The position numbers and the translations under genes were made by a program. A stretch of 64,000 nucleotides of DNA from Amanita rubescens (taxonomy: Eukaryota > Basidiomycota > Agaricomycetes > Agaricales > Amanitaceae): NCBI GenBank assembly GCA_015039365.1, contig WION01000009.1, positions 744,001 through 808,000 of the forward strand. Reading direction: 5' to 3'. The notes under the pieces were generated by a model. The model did not search any database, was not told the DNA's origin, and saw only the letters and a program-made list of their open reading frames with translations. Positions within the stretch are counted from its first letter, which is position 1. Each line of letters starts with the position of its first letter. Below, in pieces: positions 11,201 to 23,200 of this stretch.

Positions 11201-13531
11201 ATTCCATTCCTCAAGTTATTGAGGTTATAAAAGCATTAGGCAAGGACACAGAACCCGGAGTTCAATCTGCAAAACTCAAAGTTGAAGTGTGGCGTTTCAA
11301 CTCTAATCTTGTTTTTAAGCCAGGCGAATTCACTGTTCGTTGTGATTTCCTCAATCGGCTATGAACCTAACGATGTCTCTTGTTCCTAGGACATGGACCT
11401 CCTTAATGAGCAACGTTCTCTCGTACACTCCGGAAAACTTCTACGGCAGCCCGAAGGCAGTCTTACCACATGGATGGAAGTATATGTTTTACTGTTTGAC
11501 AACTATTGTGAGCTTGTTAATTCTAAGCGAAGCGATTATGCCTTGATGTCTCCAAAGTGGTTCTGACAAAAGTACGAGAAAAGGATGAAACGACAAAATA
11601 TCATGTCATAAAATGGGTACGTAACGCTATCGTTATTGCGTTCTCCATATTAAGATTCGCCAGCCAATTCCACTGGATCTACTTTCTCTGTACAGTTTCC
11701 ACGATCCACCCCAATTCAGAGGAACAGGCATCCTCCGAGGATTTCGTAATACGGGTCTTCCAGGCGAAATCCCAACGCAAGATGGACCTGCTGCCTATCC
11801 CATGACTTTCCTGCAAACTGGCAGATCAGGCGGAATATTGGTCCTGTATGCCGAATCAAGTGCAGCACGCGACGAGTGGAAGCTGAAATTGAATGAAGCC
11901 CTTGGATTACGCAAAGTTGTTCAAGAATCGAACAGAGTTTTCGAGATTGAGACGCTTAACATCAACACATTTCATATGTACCCGAATAGCATGGTACAAT
12001 CCCAGACGTCATGGCAGGACGGACACTCATTAACTGGAAGAGTAACTTGCTCGGTTCCCTTCAGTATGTCAAGAATATCTGAGTATATGGCAACATCTTG
12101 ACTTCTCATAGCTACCATCGATGGACGTGGACTTGTTGCGGTTGGATGTTCTGATGGCCTATGGATGGGTTTTCGTCATGATTCTCGCTGTGAGTGCTCA
12201 TGGTTGGTCTACTAACGTGGCGACCCGAATCAGCGCTAACAACTGACCAGCGATGCAGCGCGTCCTCCACATAAAAAAGGTGACGCAGTGCGAGATGCTG
12301 GAAGACTTTGGCGTGTTCCTCGTCTTGGCAGACAACGTAAATCTCCGTCTGTATCGTACAAGCTTCTGATTTCTGATCCATTCCAGGTACTCTTCGCCTA
12401 TCACATCGAAGCCTTAGTACCTTCGAATCCTAGCATGGCACAATCACTGCAAAAAATGAACACTATAGTGCACAAAGACGTTCAGTTCTTCAGAACTGGA
12501 AGGTTGAATGGACGCACGTTGCTTGTGTTCGTGAAGAAAGATGGTGTACGTCGTCTTCTGCAATGTGAAGAACACATCTCACGTGTACGACATTAGTCAA
12601 ACAGCACATTCTATGTGGTCGAGCCCGTCTTTGACAAAATTAACGAGAAAAACAAGGCCTCAAACGGCCTTGCTTCACGCCTCCTGGGATCAAAGACCAA
12701 CTGGTTTCGGGACTACCGTCGTTTTCAACACTCGTGCGAAGCCTACGATGTTGTCTTTCTGAAAGCAAAACTAGCCATTCTTTGTTCCCGGGGATTTGAG
12801 ATTCTAGACACGACAAAGTGAGTGATTGTGCTGGATTTGCTTGGGCAGGCCCTTATTGCATATCGGACAGTTTCTTAAATACGGTTAATATACCACTAAA
12901 AGACGATCCCGGGACAATACATATAGCAAAGCGATGTGAATCATGCCGACCTCTGGGCATATTCAGGTCTTCCGACAATGAATTTTTGCTATGTTACAAT
13001 GGTGTGTAGTAACTCGTTTTCCTTTACCATTCCTTGACGCTATTACCAGAATTCGGGGTATATGTCAACAAACGAGGGTTTCCTAGTAGACCCTCAACCG
13101 GTACTATCGAATGGGAGGGCAGAGCTGAAAGCGTTGCCATCCATCCACCATACATACTTCTCTTTGATAGTCAGTTTATCGAAGTCCGTCACATCAAGAC
13201 TGGGAGACTCGCCCAAATTATCCAAGGAAGTAATATCAAATGTCTTTGGAATGGTCTCGGAAAAGCAATGGATGCCATCATTGTTCCCTGTGATGGCGAG
13301 CAGTTGGTTCAAGAACCCAGGATACACGCAGTCATGAACGTCGAGGAGCCAATAATGACCAATGGCAGGACAGGAAAACCGATTTCCCAACACGTCTTTG
13401 AACTGATGCCCACAATACCCTTGTATCTGCCTGGTTCACTGGCATCACCTTCGACAATGACCTATTTCTCACAATCATATTCACCACCTCGCTCACCACC
13501 ACTTCGCGCCAATCATCGTGTCGTACCATAA
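8226..13531 (+). CDS. Rho1 guanine nucleotide exchange factor (DEP-DH-DH-PH-CNH), Rom2-like
   Basis: The product activates Rho1-type GTPases in the cell-wall integrity pathway at the cell cortex. The ATG at 8226 opens a 26-residue exon (MYHEFPAEGVNGSSSSRSHS...). A long Ser/Pro-rich region follows, then a DEP domain (about 9070-9400, PYPRAFTGRDIV then SAIHSQIQRELVLHLGG). The linker ELPTGIVTYLTRCYSP is typical of fungal Rom proteins. Two DH domains come next: the first from TIIHTLITSEEQYIKDLDI (about 9777-10430) and the second from SIIFELIKGEMAYVRDLEI (about 10588-11330). A PH region (about 11390-11920, with LYAESSAARDEWKLKLNEAL) and a C-terminal CNH domain (about 12050-13430, with GLVAVGCSDGLWMGF) complete it. 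Many introns are needed. The architecture matches Rom2/Rgf except for the duplicated DH domain. Confidence 0.85.
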
Positions 13532-13741
13532 CGGTTTCCTTTCTGATTACGGTAAACTACTTACATACTGATCGTCGTTGCATGCATAGGCTTGGGTTTA
13601 CCATATTCCTATCTAATACCAGATATCTTTCGCTCAGGAAATTAATACACTCATGTGATCAGCAAATGTCAACAAAATCACTGAATTGGCTGCGATAGAA
13701 GTCCCAAACCTGTCCTGACCCCGTCAGTCAGATTCCCAACA

Positions 13742-15231
13742 TTACGCAGGTGGTGGTGGTGGAGCTTCGTTGGGCGGGGCTGGCGTTGCGCTGGAAGAAG
13801 CCCCCGCAGAATTGGCATAGGCTGCGTAATACTGACTGTACTGAGCCTGCTGCTGTGCTGCCCATTCCTTAAATTGCGGGGAGTTTACATCGTAGCCATA
13901 TGCCGCCCTATTCTACGATTAGTTGCTAGTACATGTTTAGGGGGTGACGGGGCGCACCAATATGAAGCATATGTATCTTGACTTGCAGCGTCTGTGCCCA
14001 CCGGGGGTGCGCCTGCCGCTGCTTGAGCTGCTTGACTTGGATCATGGGCAGAGCCATCTGGAGGGGGCGGGGGCTGGTCGCCCGGTGGTGGCGGCGGGGC
14101 ACCTCCTGGGGGAGGCGGTGCATAACCCTGCAAAGATTGAGATGACAAGTGAGTTTCAAACAATAAAATCGGGTGTATGCAATAATTTTGCAAACTGCCG
14201 GAAAGTGATCAATTGACCGTCATTGAAGGAACACCTACCGCCATAGCACTATACGCAGCGTATTGAGCCTGCGCCTGGTGAAGTTCCATCTGCTGTTGCT
14301 GAAGGACAGTCGCCATCTTGGAATGCTCAGATCGGACTACGAGCAATAGGTCTTCAGTCAAAACCTTCGCCCTCGCGACTTGGGCTTCATCTGGGCCACT
14401 GAGAACACAGTATGTCGGGCGGTTCAATCCGAGCGACAGTCGACGTACGTGATATGAATGTATAGCGGCTCATCACTTTCACGACCTGTCTCCTGGTCAA
14501 TAAAACCGGATCCGAGGCCTTTGATCTGCACACGTGTGCCAGTCTCTTGCTGAATATACTTCACAAAGGAACCCTGAGGGCCGACAACTTTGGCCCTAAC
14601 GTTGAAGTTCCTTAAACTTTCTAGCCCAACGGGCAACTTTTCTTCAGGCCATTTTCGCTTCAGACATATTAAGCTCAGAGTCGAAGCATAAGAAATGTAA
14701 TAACCAACCTTTTCTCGTAATCTGTCTTTTTTGTCTTCGACGAGAGGTCCCAGGTCTATGCTCATTAAATCACTGATTCTTTCCATGGCTTTCGACAACG
14801 ACTCCTGCGAAGGAGCAGAAATATGCAAATAAAGCGGGGGATCCTTCTCTGTGGCCCTGCTCCTGTCTGGATACCACACACCCTTCGTGCTTACCGATGC
14901 ACCCGTTTCTTCTTGAATCTAGATATCGTTATTCCAAGAATGTGATAACAACGTCTTTTTAAGAGCGTACCTGTTGCTGGGTAGAACCCTTGGTGAGCAT
15001 GTATCTGTTCCGCACATCGTTGATGTCGACATCCTTCCAGAATTCATTTTCATGGTCCTTCTGGCCCAGCGTGCCATTCGCGAACTGGGCTGCGATTTTT
15101 GCGGCTATCGCTGCAGCTGCAGCTGCCGCCTCTGAAGCTGACTTGCTATCTTTGACAACTGGCTTTGATTCTGAAGAGTCGTCCGCACCTGAGCCCGCTG
15201 CGGGCTGATCCCATTTACTTTTGCTTGACAT
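13742..15231 (-). CDS. KH-domain RNA-binding protein, KHDC4/BLOM7-like
   Basis: The protein resembles KHDC4 (BLOM7), a nuclear KH protein linked to pre-mRNA splicing. The start at 15231 opens MSSKSKWDQPAAGSGADDSS, followed by an alanine-rich stretch. The first KH-like unit contains NRYMLTKGSTQQQIQEETGA and KDPPLYLHISAPSQESLSKA. The second contains FNVRAKVVGPQGSFVKYIQQ, ETGTRVQIKGLGSGFIDQET and ESDEPLYIHITGPDEAQVA; the last joins across the intron near 14430. The tail is rich in Q, A and P with polyproline runs and ends PPNEAPPPPPA at the stop 13742-13744. Order and spacing of the motifs match the family closely. The start faces a decayed plus-strand gene 12 bp away. Confidence 0.85.
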
Positions 15232-15243
15232 TCTCTGGCTGTG

Positions 15244-16173
15244 ATGAAAAGTAACGCCGTCACACCTACATCCATTGATCCAACGACAATAAGTACGGCA
15301 ACGTTACATCGACACTATGTTTCATGGATGCTTCTTCTACAATGGCGATTTTATCTATTTTGTTACGACGCGCCACCAAGAATGATCCGTTATATCGCTC
15401 TAGATATGCCAGTGTTGTGGTACAATTTCACGATGGAGATGGTCAACACCGACTACACGTTCAACTTATCGTGCGCACTCATATTACTATCGCGTGCCAC
15501 TAAGCCAATAAACCTTGAACTGAATGTTGTAATTCATCGTCTTGCTGGCAATCCAAACTTCAAATTGAATGATACACTCCATCATCTCATTTCGAGCCAT
15601 CCCATTCAAACTCTTCACTTCACTCTCGATGGGAAGTTTGGCGCAAAGGTTTTTCCTAGCCTTATCTTCCATAGCAAGACATTCAACCGTGTTCAGGTTT
15701 TGAACCAAACGGTTGATAGCTGCACCTCGCTATCACTATTTGGTGGAAACAGATTTACCAGTCTCAATGGGTTTTGTTATTCTTGGGTTTGCCGATAAAT
15801 CTGCCGCACATGCCATGGACGCTGTCTCGATCTAAGCGAATACTCGCAAGACCTGCCAATGATTCTAGGTCATCTATCCCAGTGTTCCCACCTAGAGAAA
15901 TGTAAATTCATGACAAATGGTTCCGGTTCCGTCACAGATATCGGGCCCATTACGCACAGAAATTTGCAAGACCTTGACCTCAAGGTTAGGGAGACAAGTG
16001 GCATAGAGGAGGATTCCATTGCTTCAGATGCCCTACACAGGTTCTTCAGTCTTTTGGCACGCTTAGAGGTATTCATCGTACGCGGGAATGAGATTGTTCA
16101 ACAAATCAAGCCATCACTGGTTAGCCTCAGAGAGCCACAGATTCATGCCGACGACTTTGACTTATTTACATAA
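15244..16173 (+). pseudogene. F-box/LRR-like hypothetical gene, probably decayed
   Basis: One frame holds two open stretches (to 15798, and 15859-16173) separated by in-frame stops. The segment YIALDMPVLWYNF resembles the helix after the F-box in Agaricomycete F-box proteins (consensus roughly IALxTPxLWxxI). Later text such as LSQCSHLEKCKFMTNGSGSV looks like an irregular leucine-rich repeat. No F-box core is visible upstream, and there is only 12 bp between this frame and the start of the KH-protein gene. I infer a degraded or truncated member of a large fungal family. A short intron around 15790-15850 could rescue the frame. Confidence 0.35.
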
Positions 16174-16330
16174 GGACTGTATTCTCTGTACAACCTCATT
16201 TACAGAGACATGATCTAGTCATGGTGGATATCATCGTTGGCGTCGATTCAGTCGCCTTCGCGATGATTAAATTAAGCACACCCTCCAAGCCTAATAAACA
16301 TTTCCACAGAAAAAGGGAAAATTGTAAATC

Positions 16331-17581
16331 TTATGTGGCCACCGCTTTCCATCTGCCTAACATGTGATTTACCCTCACAACCAACAAATCCCTCAGCATC
16401 TGCACAGACGCCGTCATCACATTCAACTTGCTCCCAGCCACCTCATGCCACTCTATTGGGACCTCTGCGACGGGTATACTCAACTGTTTCGCCAACAGTA
16501 GCAACTCCACATCAAAGATCCACGTTGGTAGATGCTGCGCAGGGAAAATCTGGCGCGCTGCCTGTCGCGAGAACAGCTTAAATCCACATTGGGTATCTCG
16601 GATGTGACCAACGCCGACTACCCGAAGAATCGTATGCAAACCGTACATGAGCACGTTTCGGATGAACGATCGCTATTAGCACGTCAGAACCAGCCATGAC
16701 CAAAGAGAAAAACCTCCTTAAAAACGTACTTTGACAACAGCCTCTGATTTGACGAGGTGAGCTCTGCTCCCAACGACAACCGCTGGAGTACTGTGAGGCC
16801 CAATCTTGTCCATCGCGTCCCACAAAAGTTCCAAATCCTGGAACCGACTCGCCCCATCGGCGTCGACCATGAGTAACCTCTCTCCACTCGCATGCAGCAT
16901 GCCATGACGCACGGCGCCACCCTTGCCTGTGTTCTTTTCCAACGTGACCACCTTGATATCACAATCCTTATACTGAGCCGCAAGCTCCAAAGCCTTTTTC
17001 GACGTGCGATCCGTAGAACCGTCGTCCACGATTAAAATCTCAAACGTCCGCGCAGGATTAATGGCCTTTCCGTTCACTTTTCTTTGGCTCCCATTGTCGC
17101 CTTTGCCTTTTCTTTTGTGAAGTGACGTCAGATGCTCAATTGTCGCAGCCATCATAACCGGCAACCGTTCCGTCTCATTGAACGCGGGAACGATGACAGA
17201 CAAGTCAACCGTGCTCGGTTCCTTCAAAGACGTAAGAGGAAGTGGTTTGTTTGGTGATTTGAAGCATTTGTATTTCTTCTCAGAGTCGCGCGTGATGATG
17301 GGAGGTGGAGACCAGAACACGAGCGCAGCGTATAACTGTCCACGGGATATCAGCCATTGCATAGATAGTTTTCAAAAATCGAGTCGAGTTCAGTAAAAAG
17401 GGTGAAAAACGCCCAGCCCAGAGTTATCGTCCACGTCACGACGCGCAAAAGGCCCGCGACTCGAAGAACAAGGATGGTAGAACTCATCATAGAAAGGAGA
17501 GACGCGGAAAGGCCAACATACCAGCGTGATCAGCCCTACGAGTAGCGCAAAGCCGCCGGAGAGGGCAATTGAATAATCCAT
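16331..17581 (-). CDS. ALG5: Dolichyl-phosphate beta-glucosyltransferase (ALG5)
   Basis: ALG5 transfers glucose from UDP-glucose to dolichyl phosphate at the ER membrane, supplying donor for the last steps of N-glycan precursor assembly. The start at 17581 gives an N-terminal membrane anchor (MDYSIALSGGFALLVGLITL). After two introns the GT2 domain begins with VDLSVIVPAFNETERLPVMM. It continues through ILIVDDGSTDRTSKKALEL, the metal-binding region LLMVDADGASRFQDLE, and TQCGFKLFSRQAARQIFP. The end is IPVAEVPIEWHEVAGSKLNV and a TAA at 16331-16333. Length (about 360 residues) and motif order fit the family. A 30-residue insert rich in K and G (near RKGKGDNGSQRKVNGK) interrupts the region after the first strand. 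Confidence 0.9.
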
Positions 17582-17947
17582 GAATAGCTAGCTATCTACA
17601 CGTCACGTTAAATCAGCGCCACGTCTTCCTGCCAACATCAGCTTAGTCTGGAGCACACACGGGCCTACTCACAAGTATCATGAACAGGGAAGGTTGAAGT
17701 CAAAGGGAAAAGAACAAGAATGGCAGGAGGGTAGTAGGCCAGAGTTGCGAAACCATCACAGCAAATGCCCGTGAGAAATGCTACATGACATCGCACATCG
17801 ATATTATAAGTACATTGGCGTCAAATCGTCAATATGATAGATAACAAAGATTCGAAACACAGGAACTAGCAAGATTAATATTTGTACGCTCCGCGCCACC
17901 GCACATCGTCATATTGAGAAAAAGAAAAGGAGTGGTTTTGATGTGTG

Positions 17948-20100
17948 TTAGGCGGGAGGAATGTTCGCAGTGATCTCATCTAACAATTCCTGTGCAATCT
18001 TTGCATTCGGTACCTGTAAACAAACGTTGCAGAGGGTCCAAACCGACAGCAAACCAGAATGCTCACTCTTAAATTATAATGTACCGCTGTACCGTTCTCA
18101 ATCGCACTGAATCGCAGATACCGTGGATCTTGAGCAAGGCTACACAGCATTCCATTGAATAGCGTCACGTTAAGCAATAGTGTGAATACAGCTTCCTTCC
18201 TCATTACTGAATAAAGGTCAAGAAACAGTTTGATCAACACGACACCAGATAGACAAGCAAGCAACGAACCTAGCCGGGCTCCTGTCCCATCAGATCGTTT
18301 TATATTCAATTTTAGCGTTCCGGTGCCTTTTTCTTTCCATTGACTTCCTTGTAGAGCATACAATTTTCCCCGTACTTGATGGATCGTATCTTCATCTTCT
18401 TCGCCAGTCGTAACTAGATAACGTGTCAACAGTTCATGCATAACACGTCAATTAGTGAAATAAAGACATACCAGCCTGTTCCGTTAATAAAGATTTGGAT
18501 GATTCGTCGTCACTCCGCGCTTCCTCGTCCTCATCCTTTTCTGCTCTCAGACGTTCACCAAAGGTAGGTGCTTTATCGCTGTCCTCGCTTCCCCCGCTAT
18601 CCGGGGTATCATCGAGTACACTGAGGACCGACGCCGCCTTGCTGCCATTTGACAAACCATTAGGCGACTCAGCGCGCGCCCGCTTCGGTGTAGGCGCTGC
18701 AAAGCTCTGGACACCTTGCGCGTATGATGAAAAGGCACTTGAATTAGTGGAGCTGGGGAAACGCGGTGGAGATTTGGCTCGACCTAGTTTTGACGATGAC
18801 CCCAGCACAGGTGATTTCGCCCTGGCTGCACTTGCAAAGGGCGGGGAAGACGAGATAAACATGTCAAACGCTGAACGCTTCACGGGTGCTGTTGATGGTG
18901 CAGAAGGCAGACTCTGGCCGGGGACGGCAAACGGTGATACCGACTTGGCTGGTGTTGACGGTGGTATTGCTAGCGGCTTACTTTGTGAAGAAAGGAGACT
19001 GCCGAAAGAAGACTTGGAGGAAAACATGCTTTTGCCCTTGACTGATGCAAAGGGGGAACTGGTAGAAGCGTAAGATTCAAAACCGGACTTTTCATCCTTA
19101 ATCAGTAATGCACTGCCAGACGTGTATATACAACGTACCTTCTTCGGAGTAGGTGGAGGCGACTTGGTTTGAGTCTTTTCTGGGGGCGGAGATGGCCTTT
19201 TTGTTTCTCGTGGGTTCTCATCACGGTCTGGATCATCCCTTAGCCGCTTCGTCGGCTCTGCTGGTGACTTTGGAAGGTCCGAAGTATCTTGAGGTCCTTG
19301 ACTTGTTCCACGCTCCAGATATTTGCGTTTCAAGCCCTTATCTCCACCTTCGGAATCCCTGCGCGAATGTTTGGACACTGCCACCTGTGGTGCCTCGTGT
19401 TCCTTGGCGCGTAACCTGACATCGGGCATGGACTGGGATATTTGGGAATCGACAGGGCTCTTTGGTGGCGTTTCATTATCCTCCTCCGTATTTAAGGGCT
19501 TTCGGACCTCATCAAGGTCTTCGTTTACGGTGGACTGGGATGCAAGGACCATGCTATCCTCTCTTTGAGTACTGCGGGGGCGGCCCTCTGGACTTTCTGA
19601 TTTATTCTTCCTCCAGCTGAGATCTTCTACGCCCCGGCTTATCTGCCGGACCTTGATTTTCATTTCTTGTGGAGGAGAAACTCCCAATGGCGGGGAGCCT
19701 GAACTTGAGCTGTGTTGTGAACCCGCATCTTCCTCTTCTTCTGTAGTGCCTAGTTGTAGTCTGTTCTTCTTCGCCGGGGTGCGAGTATCCCGGGTAGGGG
19801 TGTCAATATCCTGACAATGATCGTCAATTTCAGGGTGCAGTTGGGGCAGCCAAGAGAGCTATGCGCACAAGAGTTTTAGGAGGTATTGCAGGTTCCAATG
19901 ATACTTCACGTTCGCGTTTTCTCGAGAGTTTGAAATCTAGAGATAGGGAGGTAAATGAATGTGACGGTGTAGGTCATAGGGTGTTGCGGCTTGCACATAC
20001 CGGAGTCTGCTGGCTCTGGTGACGGAGGTGATGGTGGAGGAGAAATTCTGGGTTTCATGTTAGATGGGATGGGAGACAGTGGCCTAGAAGAGTCGGCCAT
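17948..20100 (-). CDS. Ran-binding protein, Yrb2/Hba1/RanBP3-like
   Basis: This is a nuclear RanGTP-binding cofactor of CRM1-dependent export. The start at 20100 opens MADSSRPLSPIPSNMKPRIS, and a short second exon encodes FKLSRKREREVSLEPAIPPK, the family's N-terminal basic motif. A long Ser/Pro/Lys-rich middle has scattered FG-type and PFA motifs (SSFGSLLSS, SSPFASV, SAFDMFIS). The acidic segment KAPTFGERLRAEKDEDEEA precedes a C-terminal RanBP1-like domain. That domain includes DEDTIHQVRGKLYALQG, WKEKGTGTLKLNIKR and LAQDPRYLRFSAIENGT. The stop lies at 17948-17950. Only 144 bp separate its start from the stop of the histidine kinase gene on the same strand. Confidence 0.82.
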
Positions 20101-20244
20101 TTGAGCAACAATGAGGTGGACTGGGATAAGTAAAGTGCAAGGGACACTCGACTCTGCGGCCGTCGCTCGGTTAAAGCCGATCCAGTGCAAGGCCACCTTT
20201 TGTTCTATCACACACATTCCCAACAATAAACATATATTTTATTA

Positions 20245-23200
20245 TTATAAACTACTCTCCATCTCAGCAACCTGTCGCTTTCTCCGTGAATTTGCCAATC
20301 CCAGGATATCCTGGATGCTACTCAGAGTCACGGGTTTCGTCAACACGCTGCACCCAGACGTCACACTAAGATCTGATCGCCGGTTAGAGAAGCTCACTTA
20401 CCGATCAGCACCAGCACCCAGATATTCTTCTTGGTCTAGCCGACGCCTTAAGTAAAAGCACCCACAAGACTAGCTTAATTACATACCTGACAAAAGCGCA
20501 TTACCTATTGCGGTCGTCAACAAACTGAGAACAACGGACAAAGGGGGCACACAAACCTGTTACTCCAACAACGAAATCCTTACGACCCATAGCTCGGAGC
20601 CTCTGAACCATGCCGACGCCAGATAATACAGGCATTTGATTGTCCAGAAATACAACGGCATATTTCTCTTCATGACCGTTCTCTCCCACAACAGCTCCTG
20701 CCTGCTTTCTCTCGAGAATAGGTAAAGATTGTTCACCGTCAGACGGTGGCGTCTCAATTGGGGAATTCTCTTGTCCGAGGATCTTTCGGAGTGCGATCTC
20801 GCCATTCTCCGCCAGTGACACGCGACATCCCTGCAAGCGCAATAGCCTCTCCAGCAATTTCCGCGTCAACAGGTCGTCATCAGCGACCAGCACAGGCAAC
20901 CCTGGTTCGATACTAACAGCCGGCTTACTTACGTTCCTGCTGGCACGGGTTGGATTCTTGTCAAACTCGACCAGGACGGACGATGAGACGGAACGGTTGG
21001 AGGAAGTCGACGGGTGAGGCTCAACGCCGAATGTCTGTTTCGGAATTGGTACAAATGTCGGACGCGAAACAGAGGTGGGTAGATGAGCGGTCTCTGCACT
21101 ATCTGGTTCGCTGATTTCTTGGATCCCCTCGAGCACTGTCGCAGGTGCTGAAGCAGGATTCTCCATGTCCGTGCCACCCGTGGGACCGGGTACCGCTGAT
21201 GGCGGCAAAACGTTGAGCTGTTCATGGTCAGTTGAATTGTCCGAACCGCGATGCGACCGCGCTTATATGACTTTAGATTCATGTTTAGACCTTTAAACGC
21301 TCATACCCACCAAGCATCTTCAACCTTGCCAAATTAAGGCTCGGATCACCCAATATAGGTGGCAAAGTCGCTTCGTAGGCAGCAACATCCACGGTTGTCG
21401 CCAAGTTATTTTTGAAACCGAAGGGCTGGTCCTCAAGCGTCGCTTGCACATTGCCATATAACCCGCCTAGTTCTTCAGGCGAAACGATCCGTTTCCCTTG
21501 AAGGTTCAAGGCATTCTCGCCAACCCCTAACGGCAGTTCAACCCAGAAAGTCGATCCTTCGCCCAGCTTAGATTTTACGCCGAGGCGACCCCCGGATAAC
21601 TTGACTATTTGCCGGACCAAAGCAAGACCAAGGCCTGTACCTTTCCCACCTTGCTTCTTTCCCTCCTCGGTTTGATTGAAAGCACCTGTATATATCCGTG
21701 AGAATGGGTGCTGGCTATTAAAGGAACCCAACACTCACTGAACAACCTTCCGTGGACCAAATCACTAGCCTTGATGCCGTGTCCGGTGTCAGTGACTTCG
21801 ATGCGCACTACGATCCGATCTAAAGAGGATACCGAATCTTGTTGCATATCATGTAATGTCAGACGGTTAGCCGATAATCGATGTTGGATGTCATCTGACA
21901 CAACAGTGGAAGTCCCGGAAGCATCCCCTTGTTCATACGGTGTTGGTAGAATAACCTTGGTGGAAATCGATATTGTCCCTCCCACCGGTGTGAATTTGCA
22001 AGCATTGCTAGAGAAATTTGAGCTTGTTGTCGTTCTTGCGTAATGCGAATACGAACCTTGTGAGATTGGTCACAATCTGCCTCAGTCTTGTCTCATCGCC
22101 TGTTACAATTCCATCGGCGCTAGGGTGCTCTTCAACATGTTTTCGGACGGCTTCTGGAGTTTCTCCCAGGGCTTCATACGATGCTTGCCTCGCGACCTAA
22201 TTTTACGTCACAACTCAAACGGCAAAGTTTAAACATGGTTCATACCAAATCGATATTGGGATCAAGATGAGTTTCCAACTTGAGACCGCGAGCTTCCGTA
22301 TTCAATTGCAAGGGAATGAAAAGTGACCTCATCGTCTGGTGGAACGCGTACGGCTAGCATCGCAATTGCAATCGGGACCTGCAAATTGATTGGAGAATGT
22401 GGCACTCACTCTAGACACTGTTTCAAACTTCCCACTGTCGAGTCGGTTGCTGGGATGGATGTTGAATCAGTCCCTCTCTTACAGATTGCGGACTTACAAA
22501 TCAAGAACGTCATTTAAGACTGCAAGGGAAAATTGATAAACAGAAGGTACAAAAAATAGAGACTGCCTGCCTTTGGACATCATGCTGAGGCTCCCGGTCA
22601 AGGCGCTGAATTCAAGCTCTTGTTCGCTAGATATGCCTCCGGATATTTCAAGATACTGGGCAGCTAAGACTGCGAAATCCGAAATGAGAACAGTGATGGT
22701 CGATCGTTGCCGTCGAACTCACATGCAGTATGGAGAGGCACACGGACTTGTGAAGACGGGCCGTGTCAGGTCCGTCGTGTAGTCTAAGTTATGGAAAATG
22801 ACTTATCATGAAAAACATAACTTTAAGAATCGTCAGCGGTCGCATCGTAATGGAATGTGATGGCTTACGAGGTCAGCCGTCTCTTGGACTCTGCTGCTTT
22901 GCGCTCGTTGATCTGCGCCTTTTGCGTCGCCTGCCAATCCAGTAAGACGCGAGAGAGAGAAAACGTAAGAAGTGATCAAACTTTGTACTGCATCTTTAGA
23001 CGGTCCCGTAACTTGAACAGGTGTCTGTCAGACTAACAGAGAGTTTAGCCCAAATTAATTTCCAATTGTTTCCAACCCACTTTTTCTATCATGAAGTGCA
23101 CGTAAAGAAGAACTGGAGAGAAATCAGGCATTACAGACAAGGATTTAAAGAACCGAGGTCGTCTCTCACAAGCATGAAAAACAAATATATTAATCATATC

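Noticed and set aside
18495..19073. 192-codon plus-strand frame opposite the Ran-binding protein
   Set aside because: It is antisense to a strongly coding Ser/Pro-rich exon whose protein has family motifs at both ends. The plus frame has none.
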